Shown in pieces: positions 18,973 to 25,646 of a DNA stretch of 64,000 nt; positions within the stretch are counted from its first letter, which is position 1; the number at the start of each line of letters is the position of its first letter. A program made the position numbers and the translations under genes. This DNA is from Acidobacteriota bacterium (GTDB taxonomy: Bacteria; Acidobacteriota; Vicinamibacteria; Vicinamibacterales; UBA823), in NCBI GenBank assembly GCA_002730735.1, contig PCAU01000008.1, forward strand, positions 188,275 through 252,274, in the 5' to 3' direction. The notes beneath the pieces are model-generated. The model had not been told where the DNA came from, did no database searches, and saw only the letters and a list, made by a program, of their open reading frames with translations.

Positions 18973-20140
18973 CACCACCCGCCTCGCTGGTCCCGCCAGA
19001 ATCTCTTGGCCCAGCGGCTTCAAGCGCTTCGAGCGCCTTGGCATGATTCCACTGTCCAAGAAAAATCTGTCCGGCTTGACCACCAGCGCGATTTGACGTC
19101 CATGTTAGAACCTCGCCATTTGGTGACGGTACAGGCAGTCCATCGAACCCATCGGTGTAAGTGATACGTATCGGTTCCTTTCGACCATCGGCATCGACAA
19201 TGTACACCTCAAAATTCGTGAAGCCCAGTTTGTTCGATGCAAAGAAGATGTATTCGCCTGATGGATGGTAGTACGGCGCCCAACTCAACGAGTTAAAGTC
19301 AGTGATCTGCTGCTGCTCGGTGCCGTCGAGATTCATCGTCCAAACATCGGCGGTCAAACCTGCCTCGTCAAAGCGCCGCCAAACGATTTTTGAACCGTCG
19401 GGGGAAAAGAACGGACCGCCGTCGTACCCCAAAACATCGGTAAGCCGTCGCTGCCCTGATCCATCAGCACGCATAATGTAGATTTCAGCAAAGTACGACG
19501 GGTCTAGTTCTAGTTGCTTCCGCTCATCCTGACTCAATTCTCGGTTGTAGGCGTCACGCATCGACGTAAACGCGATCCATTCTCCATCTGGTGAATAGCC
19601 CCCTTCAGCGTCGTACCCGTAGACATCTGTCAATCGCGCATATTCACCAGTGTCCTGGTCGAATGTATAAATCTCCATCTCCGGGTCGTAGTCCCACGCG
19701 TATCGTCGTTCTTGCCCAGATTCGCGAAAAGCCATCTCGGCAGCCTGTAACGCCTCGGATTCGGAATCGTGCTGAGTTGAGGCATACATGATGAGCGCGC
19801 TGCCAGGCTGGAAAAAAGCGCAGGTCGTCTTACCATGACCTGGTGAAATCCGGCGCGAGTCACCCGTCTCCATATCAAGAACGTAAATCTGATAGAAGGG
19901 GTTCTCGGGCTCTCGTTCACTTTGAAAAACAAGCATGCCACCGTCTGGTCGAAAATAGCCCTCTCCAGCCCGCTTGCCTGTGATGGTCAGCTGCCGGATA
20001 CGCGTCACGAAGTCAGATTCAGAGTAACCATCGTCATTCTGACTAGCAACGAAGGTCCCCGACAGCCCTAGAACCAGCACCGCCGCCACAATTACTACCC
20101 TGCACATCCGTGTCCCAACGTTTGTCATATTCCACATCAT
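18965..20140 (-). CDS. Secreted TolB/PD40-repeat beta-propeller protein
   Basis: A 391-residue exported protein with a signal peptide (hydrophobic VVIVAAVLVLGLSGTFVASQ) and at least five PD40-type repeats. These carry the phrases YFRPDG, YSPDGEWIAFTS, FFSPDGSKIVW, YHPSGEYIFFAS and PSPNGEVLTW. It resembles the propeller of TolB but lacks TolB's N-terminal domain and the pal-tol neighbourhood, so it is not tolB itself. Two further Met codons (20137, 20128) are possible starts; AAGGA lies close upstream. Its stop overlaps or abuts the start of the M28 peptidase gene, so the two products are made together. It may serve as a substrate-binding partner of the peptidase (inference). Confidence 0.85.
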   Translation of the reverse strand: MMWNMTNVGTRMCRVVIVAAVLVLGLSGTFVASQNDDGYSESDFVTRIRQLTITGKRAGEGYFRPDGGMLVFQSEREPENPFYQIYVLDMETGDSRRISPGHGKTTCAFFQPGSALIMYASTQHDSESEALQAAEMAFRESGQERRYAWDYDPEMEIYTFDQDTGEYARLTDVYGYDAEGGYSPDGEWIAFTSMRDAYNRELSQDERKQLELDPSYFAEIYIMRADGSGQRRLTDVLGYDGGPFFSPDGSKIVWRRFDEAGLTADVWTMNLDGTEQQQITDFNSLSWAPYYHPSGEYIFFASNKLGFTNFEVYIVDADGRKEPIRITYTDGFDGLPVPSPNGEVLTWTSNRAGGQAGQIFLGQWNHAKALEALEAAGPRDSGGTSEAGGDE

Positions 20141-20422
20141 CCTTAACTCTCTGGCCGTCAGAGCCCGCCCTCACCATATTATCGCGCTCGCCCAGAATCG
20201 CGGGAACTTTGGTATCTAACCATTAAACGCTCCGTCCGATGTGTCCTGCGCCGCCACGATTTGACTGACCGCATGGTAATTCACACCACACTCCCTGTCA
20301 CTGTAGCTATCCTCTCAAGACGAAAGCACGGTAGTAATACACTATAAACTGCACGCACGCAGCGTCCCTAGTCCAACATCTACCTCACTTTTTACTCCCA
20401 ACTCCTGTATTCTTGTGCCGGT

Positions 20423-21004
20423 ATGACCCGCACTGCCTCCACGATGTTGCCTCTGGAGACACCAGCGCCAGATTTCGTGTTGCCCGACCCGCGTGGAGAC
20501 GTCGTCTCGCTGTCTCGTTTTTCCGATGCACCAGCACTCGTGGTCATTTTCATGTGCAACCATTGCCCCTACGTGAAACATCTGAAGCCGGCACTAGCCG
20601 TGTTCGCCCGCGACTACCTCCCGAAGCATGTCGCGGTGGTTGGGATCAATTCAAATGACACAGCTGAGTTCCCCGAAGATGCCCCTGAACGAATGGTAGA
20701 GGACATCGAAGCGTTTGATTACCGCTTTCCGTATCTCGTGGATGGAACACAGGAGATAGCCAAAGCATATGGCGCGGCCTGCACACCGGACTTCTTTTTG
20801 TTCAACGTGGGTCGGCGGCTTGTGTACCGAGGACAGTTCGATAACAGTCGACCGAACAATGGCCTACCCGTTACCGGCGAGTCCTTACGAACGGCAGTGG
20901 ACGCCATCCTCGCCGGCTCACCGGTCCCTGGACCTCAAACACCAAGCCTTGGCTGCAACATCAAGTGGAAACCAAACAACGCACCGGATTACTTCGCCGG
21001 TTGA
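20423..21004 (+). CDS. Thioredoxin-fold AhpC/TSA-like protein
   Basis: A 193-residue cytosolic thioredoxin-family protein of the type often labelled 'thioredoxin family protein' or peroxiredoxin-like. It has the typical opening (P-APDFVLPDPRG) and the active-site motif MCNHCPYVKHL, a CxxC pair at the start of helix 1. The TPDFFLF cis-Pro loop and the C-terminal LGCNIKWKP segment are also present. It probably acts as a thiol oxidoreductase, but the partner is unknown. The stop codon overlaps by 16 nt with the 3' end of the convergent aat gene. No strong Shine-Dalgarno sequence precedes the ATG. Confidence 0.9.
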   Translation: MTRTASTMLPLETPAPDFVLPDPRGDVVSLSRFSDAPALVVIFMCNHCPYVKHLKPALAVFARDYLPKHVAVVGINSNDTAEFPEDAPERMVEDIEAFDYRFPYLVDGTQEIAKAYGAACTPDFFLFNVGRRLVYRGQFDNSRPNNGLPVTGESLRTAVDAILAGSPVPGPQTPSLGCNIKWKPNNAPDYFAG

Positions 21005-21657
21005 GATGATTTAGAACCGACCTTGGACATAAAGCGCCCTTGTTTACTGGGCGCTCCTCGCTCATCACAAACGCCCTGCCCTGTAACGAACCCTGGGTCG
21101 ACCTGCATAGCATCCTCCAACAACTCTAGGTAATGGACGCGGGGCACCCCCACCGCACCTAGACGTGCCAAGTGCGGTGTGAGCCATTGGACGTCGAGTA
21201 AGCGGAACTCGCGGGTCCGCAGGTGGTCTGTCAAGGCCGAAAGTGCTACCTTCGACGCGTCGGTCACACGATAGAACATCGACTCGCCAAAGAACGCTCC
21301 CCCCAAGGCAACGCCATAGAGTCCACCAGCCAATTCTCTACCACACCACACCTCGACCGAGTGTGCGAAACCCGCTTCGTAGAGCGCCGAATATGTTTCG
21401 ATAATTTCGCCATTGATCCAGTCACCCTCAACCCCGCGAGACGCGCAGCCAATAATTACCTGATGAAACGCGCGATCGAATGTTATGTCGAACTTGTGAC
21501 TCCGCAGGACACGTGCCAGGCGACGCGAGACACGAAACCGACCTATCGGTAGGATTCCACGCGGGTCGGGCGCGTGCCACACCATGGTTCCAGATGGCCC
21601 GGGCATTGGGAACAAACCCGAACGGTAGGCCGTTAGCAGGACCGGGAGCGAAATCAT
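20989..21657 (-). CDS. aat: Leucyl/phenylalanyl-tRNA-protein transferase
   Basis: Transfers Leu or Phe from tRNA to the N-terminus of proteins with basic N-terminal residues, marking them for the N-end rule (ClpS/ClpAP) pathway in the cytosol. The product of about 222 residues begins ISLPVLLTAYRSGLFPM and has WHAPDPRGILP, GDWINGEIIETY, HSVEVW, GGLYGVALGGAFFGESMFY and DVQWLTPHLARLGAV, all typical of Aat. It belongs to the short class that lacks the FPP...LLA.GGDL stretch before the AYR segment. A longer frame extends to 22002 but overlaps apaG, so the ATG at 21657 is chosen. It is convergent with the thioredoxin-like gene and divergent from apaG. Confidence 0.9.
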   Translation of the reverse strand: MISLPVLLTAYRSGLFPMPGPSGTMVWHAPDPRGILPIGRFRVSRRLARVLRSHKFDITFDRAFHQVIIGCASRGVEGDWINGEIIETYSALYEAGFAHSVEVWCGRELAGGLYGVALGGAFFGESMFYRVTDASKVALSALTDHLRTREFRLLDVQWLTPHLARLGAVGVPRVHYLELLEDAMQVDPGFVTGQGVCDERGAPSKQGRFMSKVGSKSSQPAK

Positions 21658-21780
21658 AATCCGTCTAGTAATATATAGTGGTTCATCAGTCGTAGCTGGG
21701 CATTGGTTCCCTCTGGGGTTAGTCTGCATACAATGAAATGATGGACGAGTCGTTCCACACGTCGCACGAAGCGTTTTGCC

Positions 21781-22167
21781 ATGAACGAATCCGAAGTGGT
21801 AACTAAAGGGATCCGGGTCCACGTGACCTCTCATTACTCCGCTGAAAACTCTCAGCCGCAGAATCTGTGGTTCTTTCTTTATACGATCAAGATTTCGAAC
21901 GAGAGTACCGATACGGTGCAACTCGTTAGCCGTCACTGGGTCATCACCAACGCTGAGAACCAGGTTGAGGAGGTTCAGGGTCAAGGTGTCATCGGCAAAC
22001 AACCGGTGCTGGCACCTGGTGAATCATTTGAGTACACGTCCGGCTGTCCACTCACCACGCCTTTCGGCATGATGAAAGGGACCTACCAGATGCTCACGGC
22101 CGACGGTGACAATTTCGAGGTCGAGATCGCTCCATTCGCTCTGACAGAACCCTACACCGTGCACTGA
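21781..22167 (+). CDS. apaG: ApaG domain protein
   Basis: A 128-residue protein with the full ApaG (DUF525) beta-sandwich: TKGIRVHVTSHY, YTIKISNES, VQLVSRHW, GQGVIGKQPVLAPGESFEYTSGCPL and GTYQMLTADG. The protein was named for Co/Mg efflux phenotypes in enteric bacteria, but its biochemical role is not settled. The start is the only suitable ATG; the ribosome site is weak. A -10-like TACAAT lies at 21729-21734 without a clear -35. Below the gene, ACGTG/CACGT (22168-22172, 22181-22185) makes a small hairpin followed at a distance by a short T-run. Confidence 0.93.
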   Translation: MNESEVVTKGIRVHVTSHYSAENSQPQNLWFFLYTIKISNESTDTVQLVSRHWVITNAENQVEEVQGQGVIGKQPVLAPGESFEYTSGCPLTTPFGMMKGTYQMLTADGDNFEVEIAPFALTEPYTVH

Positions 22168-22254
22168 ACGTGCCGTCGGACACGTCAAGCGGTAGGATTT
22201 TTCTTGGTCAAAACGTATTTGTTACTTGAAACGTCGAGGACCTGTGGGTTGGTT

Positions 22255-22304
22255 AGTAGGCATCGGCTGGCCTACTCTCACCATTTAGTCGAGTGCTTCA
22301 CTCG
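22255..22304 (+). promoter_or_regulatory. Two tandem perfect inverted repeats before the MFS gene
   Basis: AGTAGGC (22255-22261) pairs with GCCTACT (22270-22276) over an 8-nt loop. CGAGTG (22290-22295) pairs with CACTCG (22299-22304) over a 3-nt loop. Both lie in the 160-nt gap before the MFS transporter start at 22329. They could be leader-RNA hairpins or operators for a regulator of the transporter. No U-tract follows either. Confidence 0.35.
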
Positions 22305-22328
22305 TTGGTAGACACCCCTCCGTATGTG

Positions 22329-23555
22329 ATGCAACCAGACGTTTCCATCCGCACCAGGCGCGCGGCGATGACGGCACTTTTCATGAGTGCCGGCCTGTCT
22401 TCAAGCGGATACATCGCCGCAATTATCGTGGCTCCTCTCATCGCCGAAGACCTGCTCGGTAACGCTATGCTGAGTGGTCTGCCGTCAGCCTTTACTGTCG
22501 TTGGTATGGCCATTGGCTCAACGGTGCTGTCAACTAGGATGGCCAAGTCTGGACGACGTAGCGGCCTGGTTCTGGGCTACACAGTCGTGGCGGTAGCAGC
22601 AGCCCTAGCCGTGATTGCAACAAATCTCGCGTCCTTCACCCTGTTCTCATTCGCCATGTTCGTCCTGGGTGCTGGCCACAGTGCAAATCGGCTCACGCGC
22701 TATGCGGCGTCAGACCTGTATGAATCGAAACAACGCGGAGCGGCAATCGGCTGGGTGATCTGGGCCGGCACGATAGGGTCAGTGGTCGGCCCAGCGCTTC
22801 TCGAACCAGCGCGCGTATTTGCGATGTGGCTCGGCACTGTCGAAACGTCTGGCGCCTATTTGGTTACCATTGTTGGAGCCCTAAGCGCGATCGGGGTTTT
22901 GCGGGCAAAAATGCCGCGGCTCGCTTCATTCAACGCGTCGACCAGCTCAAAGGCTCAGTATTCCAGCATCAGTCGGTTGCTCGGGGTACCCGAAATGCAG
23001 ATCGCGCTAATGGCATTAGTCATTTCCCAAGGGGTAATGGTGCTCCTAATGACCATGACACCAGTCCACATTCGAGGCGCGGGTGATGGGCTTGGTTCGA
23101 TCGGATTGGTCATCGGTGCTCACGCTTTTGGCATGTACGCACTTTCTCCGCTTACAGGGATACTGAGCGATCGACTGGGACGTGTCCCCGTCATTCTGCT
23201 CGGTATGGCCATGCTGGTGGGTTCAGCGTTCTTGGCCGCCAACACTCCCGGACACGAAACCATGCGGTTGACAGTCGCGTTACTCCTGCTGGGTCTCGGA
23301 TGGAATCTCGGGTTCGTTGCCGGCAGTGCTCTGCTGACCGACAGCGTGCCTGACATTGACCGCCTCCATGTACAGGGCTTCGGTGATTCGGTTACCTGGG
23401 TGACCGGGGCAGTGGCTAGCCTTGCGTCCGGTGTGCTCCTAGCAAGCGGTGGTTTCCCCAAGCTGAGCTTCGTCGGCGCAACGTTCGCGGTCCTGCCGGC
23501 TCTATTGATTGGGTGGCACAGACTCCGTAAGTCGCCAGTCGTTGGCCCAGACTAA
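22329..23555 (+). CDS. Major facilitator superfamily transporter
   Basis: A 12-helix inner-membrane secondary transporter of about 408 residues. The loop between helices 2 and 3 (STRMAKSGRRSGLVLG) and the equivalent loop of the second half (ILSDRLGRVPVILLG, the classic MFS D-R-x-G-R-R type signature) are present. The frame can be read from a GTG at 22293, but that codon lies inside a perfect hairpin; the ATG at 22329 gives a normal MFS N-terminus. Substrate is not identifiable by eye. It is convergent with the antiporter gene that ends at 23577. Confidence 0.85.
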   Translation: MQPDVSIRTRRAAMTALFMSAGLSSSGYIAAIIVAPLIAEDLLGNAMLSGLPSAFTVVGMAIGSTVLSTRMAKSGRRSGLVLGYTVVAVAAALAVIATNLASFTLFSFAMFVLGAGHSANRLTRYAASDLYESKQRGAAIGWVIWAGTIGSVVGPALLEPARVFAMWLGTVETSGAYLVTIVGALSAIGVLRAKMPRLASFNASTSSKAQYSSISRLLGVPEMQIALMALVISQGVMVLLMTMTPVHIRGAGDGLGSIGLVIGAHAFGMYALSPLTGILSDRLGRVPVILLGMAMLVGSAFLAANTPGHETMRLTVALLLLGLGWNLGFVAGSALLTDSVPDIDRLHVQGFGDSVTWVTGAVASLASGVLLASGGFPKLSFVGATFAVLPALLIGWHRLRKSPVVGPD

Positions 23556-23576
23556 GAACTCTAACAGCTAGAAACG

Positions 23577-24845
23577 TCAACCTTCCTCCGGCAGCACCGT
23601 CCGGCGGACAACGCCTTCGATTGTTAAACCTTGAATGATGATCGAAAAAATAACAACACCGTAGGTCGCCGCAAGCAACAACTCCTTGACCGGTGACGGT
23701 GGCAGCGACAACGCTAGCGCAACGGAGATGCCTCCCCGCAATCCGCCCCACGTAAGTACGGGAATCGCGCCTCGTGTAAACGTTCGCATCAAGCCCAGAA
23801 GCGTGATTGAACCCGCCACACTTACGAAACGAGCCACCAAAACCACGGGAATCGCCAAGCCTACGGCAAGGCCAATCTTACCGTTCAAGGAGAGCGCTAC
23901 GACCTCAAAACCGATGATGAGAAACAGAACTGAGTTTAGAATCTCGTCGAGTAACGACCAGAACGTTTCGATATGTTTTCGTGTGTTTACACTCATCGCG
24001 AATCGCGTGCCGTGATTGCCAATGAAGAGTCCTGCGACAACAACTGCAAGTGGCCCTGACACGTGTAACTGAATCGCGATAACTGAGATCGTCATCACGA
24101 GAGAGAGCGTCATCAGTATCTCAAGGTTATGCTCGTCCACTTGGCGCATAACGCGAAAGGTGAGGTATCCCGTCAATAAGCCGAGTGCAATACCGCCGAC
24201 CGCCTCGGTCAACAGTAGCTTTACCACCATCAGAACTGACACATTACCTGGTGAAGTGGCGTCAAGCCCCAACCCAACCAAAACTGAAAAAATGACCACG
24301 CCCACACCATCGTTGAAAAGACTTTCGCCAGCGATCTTGGCTTGGAGTGCTTTCGGCACAGCAATCGTCTTTAGAATGCTGAGCACAGCGATCGGGTCAG
24401 TAGGTGAAATGAGCGCGCCGAAGACAAGGCACTGTAACCATGAAACGTCGAACCCGAGCGCGTGCCAACCTACGTAGGTCAACGCTCCGACAATCAGTGT
24501 TGACGCGAGGGTGCCAACCGTTGCTAGCATCGAGATCGCCCAGCGGCGATTCAATAGATCGGCCAAGTCAACATGTAAGGCGCCCGCGAAAAGCAGAAAG
24601 CCCAACATGCCTTTCATCAGGGTTTCGTACAGGCCGATTTCAAGTAATACACCGTGGACGGCCGCGCGGAAACCAAGTGAAGGGATGAGGCTATCGACCG
24701 CCAGTGCGGCGAGCGAGGTTAAAAGAGCAATGACAACAAGGCCGATGCTATGGGGCAACTTCAGCCACCGGTGGTTCAGGTAGCCAAACGCCGCCGCTCC
24801 GGTCACGAGGAGGGTAGCAAGCTGGAGAACCGACTCTATGCCCAT
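23577..24845 (-). CDS. NhaP-type Na+(K+)/H+ antiporter (CPA1 family)
   Basis: A 422-residue cation/proton antiporter of the CPA1 family in the inner membrane, expected to export Na+ or K+ in exchange for protons. Hallmarks are ALISPTDPIAVLSIL and the ion-binding GESLFNDGVGVVIF, spread among about 12 hydrophobic helices, with an Arg-rich segment near the end (WGGLRGGISVALAL). There is no long cytosolic C-terminal extension. The ATG is at 24845; its leader carries a perfect 8-bp hairpin immediately upstream (see 24849-24870) that contains the only weak Shine-Dalgarno-like bases. It follows a small lipoprotein gene on the same strand, separated by a strong terminator-like structure. Confidence 0.92.
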   Translation of the reverse strand: MGIESVLQLATLLVTGAAAFGYLNHRWLKLPHSIGLVVIALLTSLAALAVDSLIPSLGFRAAVHGVLLEIGLYETLMKGMLGFLLFAGALHVDLADLLNRRWAISMLATVGTLASTLIVGALTYVGWHALGFDVSWLQCLVFGALISPTDPIAVLSILKTIAVPKALQAKIAGESLFNDGVGVVIFSVLVGLGLDATSPGNVSVLMVVKLLLTEAVGGIALGLLTGYLTFRVMRQVDEHNLEILMTLSLVMTISVIAIQLHVSGPLAVVVAGLFIGNHGTRFAMSVNTRKHIETFWSLLDEILNSVLFLIIGFEVVALSLNGKIGLAVGLAIPVVLVARFVSVAGSITLLGLMRTFTRGAIPVLTWGGLRGGISVALALSLPPSPVKELLLAATYGVVIFSIIIQGLTIEGVVRRTVLPEEG

Positions 24846-24848
24846 CGC

Positions 24849-24870
24849 GTCACTCTACTGTGAGAGTGAC
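24849..24870 (-). promoter_or_regulatory. Perfect hairpin over the antiporter start region
   Basis: GTCACTCT (24849-24856) and AGAGTGAC (24863-24870) form an 8-bp perfect stem with a 6-nt loop ending 3 nt before the ATG of the antiporter gene. On the mRNA the arm next to the ATG contains the only GAG-type ribosome-binding bases. It could block translation or serve as an operator palindrome. Confidence 0.45.
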
Positions 24871-24892
24871 GTCTCATCCGAAAAAAAAATTG

Positions 24893-24924
24893 AAAAAATA
24901 CTGCGAGCGCTCAGTTCAGCGCTC
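24893..24924 (-). terminator. Rho-independent terminator after the small lipoprotein gene
   Basis: On the minus strand a 6-bp GAGCGC/GCGCTC stem (24905-24910 with 24919-24924, 8-nt loop) begins at the lipoprotein stop codon. It is followed by T-runs at 24893-24898 and 24881-24889. This is a convincing intrinsic terminator lying between the lipoprotein and antiporter genes. Confidence 0.6.
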
Positions 24925-25324
24925 ATTCCCACGCAACCTCAATTTCATACGTGTCGTCGCCCCCCGTCCCCGTAGCAGTCACGCGTATGCTCTCAGGCCG
25001 ATGCACCCGTTGGTTAAACGGCGTGCCGTCGCTTCCGCGAAGTTCACCCAACGAGAAGCGGTTTGTAGCCTCAGACTCCAAGCGGTATATCGTCGCCGAA
25101 AAGACCATCTGTCGTCCGACAGGAAACACTTCCAGTTTGAGGTCGTTCAGCCCGGTACCGGAGTGATTACTTACGCTTATGTTGAGTTGCGATCGTTCGA
25201 TTTCGATCGGCCCTCCGGTCGGCGAATCGTATTCCCTACCTGATCCGCACGCCGTCACAACCACCATGATGCCTAAAATGACCGCCGCGGCCGCAATCTT
25301 ATGAACATCTCCGCACTTCTTCAT
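24923..25324 (-). CDS. Small lipoprotein of unknown function
   Basis: A 133-residue predicted lipoprotein. The signal peptide has a basic start (KKCGDVHK), a hydrophobic run (AAAAVILGIMVVV) and a lipobox-like VVTACGS. The mature part is beta-rich (LNISVSNHSGTGLNDLKLEVFP, with a C-terminal IRVTATGTGG segment), resembling small Ig-like or DUF domains. The first in-frame start at 25339 is a TTG inside the ribosome site, while GGAGGG precedes the ATG at 25324 by 7 nt; that is the start used. No family is recognised. A terminator follows at once. Confidence 0.75.
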   Translation of the reverse strand: MKKCGDVHKIAAAAVILGIMVVVTACGSGREYDSPTGGPIEIERSQLNISVSNHSGTGLNDLKLEVFPVGRQMVFSATIYRLESEATNRFSLGELRGSDGTPFNQRVHRPESIRVTATGTGGDDTYEIEVAWE

Positions 25325-25646
25325 AGTCTTACCCTCCAAAGAATCTATAGAAGACTAATGGCCGACCGGGGAATCAAGTTGTATGAGCCGAACTGACACA
25401 ACGGCCTTAGGAAACGGAACGACAAGCCAGTAGACTCTGGACCTGGGCCGGTTCTAGGAAAACCAAAGAGTATGACGCCGAACGCCGAAGGTCTCATATT
25501 CACCACCGGGAACGGAACGCTGACCGTCTCAGAAAAGCAAACCTACACGGAAAGGCCGAGTCTAGCCCGATGAGACCGGGCATGCAAGGTTGGACCGGGT
25601 GGGGCCGAATCGCTCATCGCGTCGAGGTGACGGCCACAGTGGTGTC
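25325..25646. other. 322-bp intergenic region without a recognised gene
   Basis: Lies between the S9 peptidase stop and the small lipoprotein start, both on the minus strand, so it should contain a terminator and a promoter. An imperfect repeat GG(A/G)AACGGAACG occurs at 25410-25421 and 25508-25519. The stretch is unusually purine-rich with several GACCGGG-like words, which could hint at an RNA structure, but no known RNA family is recognised. Minus-strand short frames here lack good ribosome sites. Confidence 0.4.

Noticed and set aside
18965-20140. Calling the PD40 protein tolB
   Set aside because: It lacks the TolB N-terminal domain and pal/tolA neighbours; only the propeller is shared.
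20989-22002. 337-codon version of Aat
   Set aside because: The extension overlaps apaG and does not resemble Aat; the ATG at 21657 gives the correct N-terminus.
25340-25500. Minus-strand frame of about 50 codons in the gap between S9 and lipoprotein
   Set aside because: It begins at GTG/ATG without a ribosome site and the product has no recognised features.
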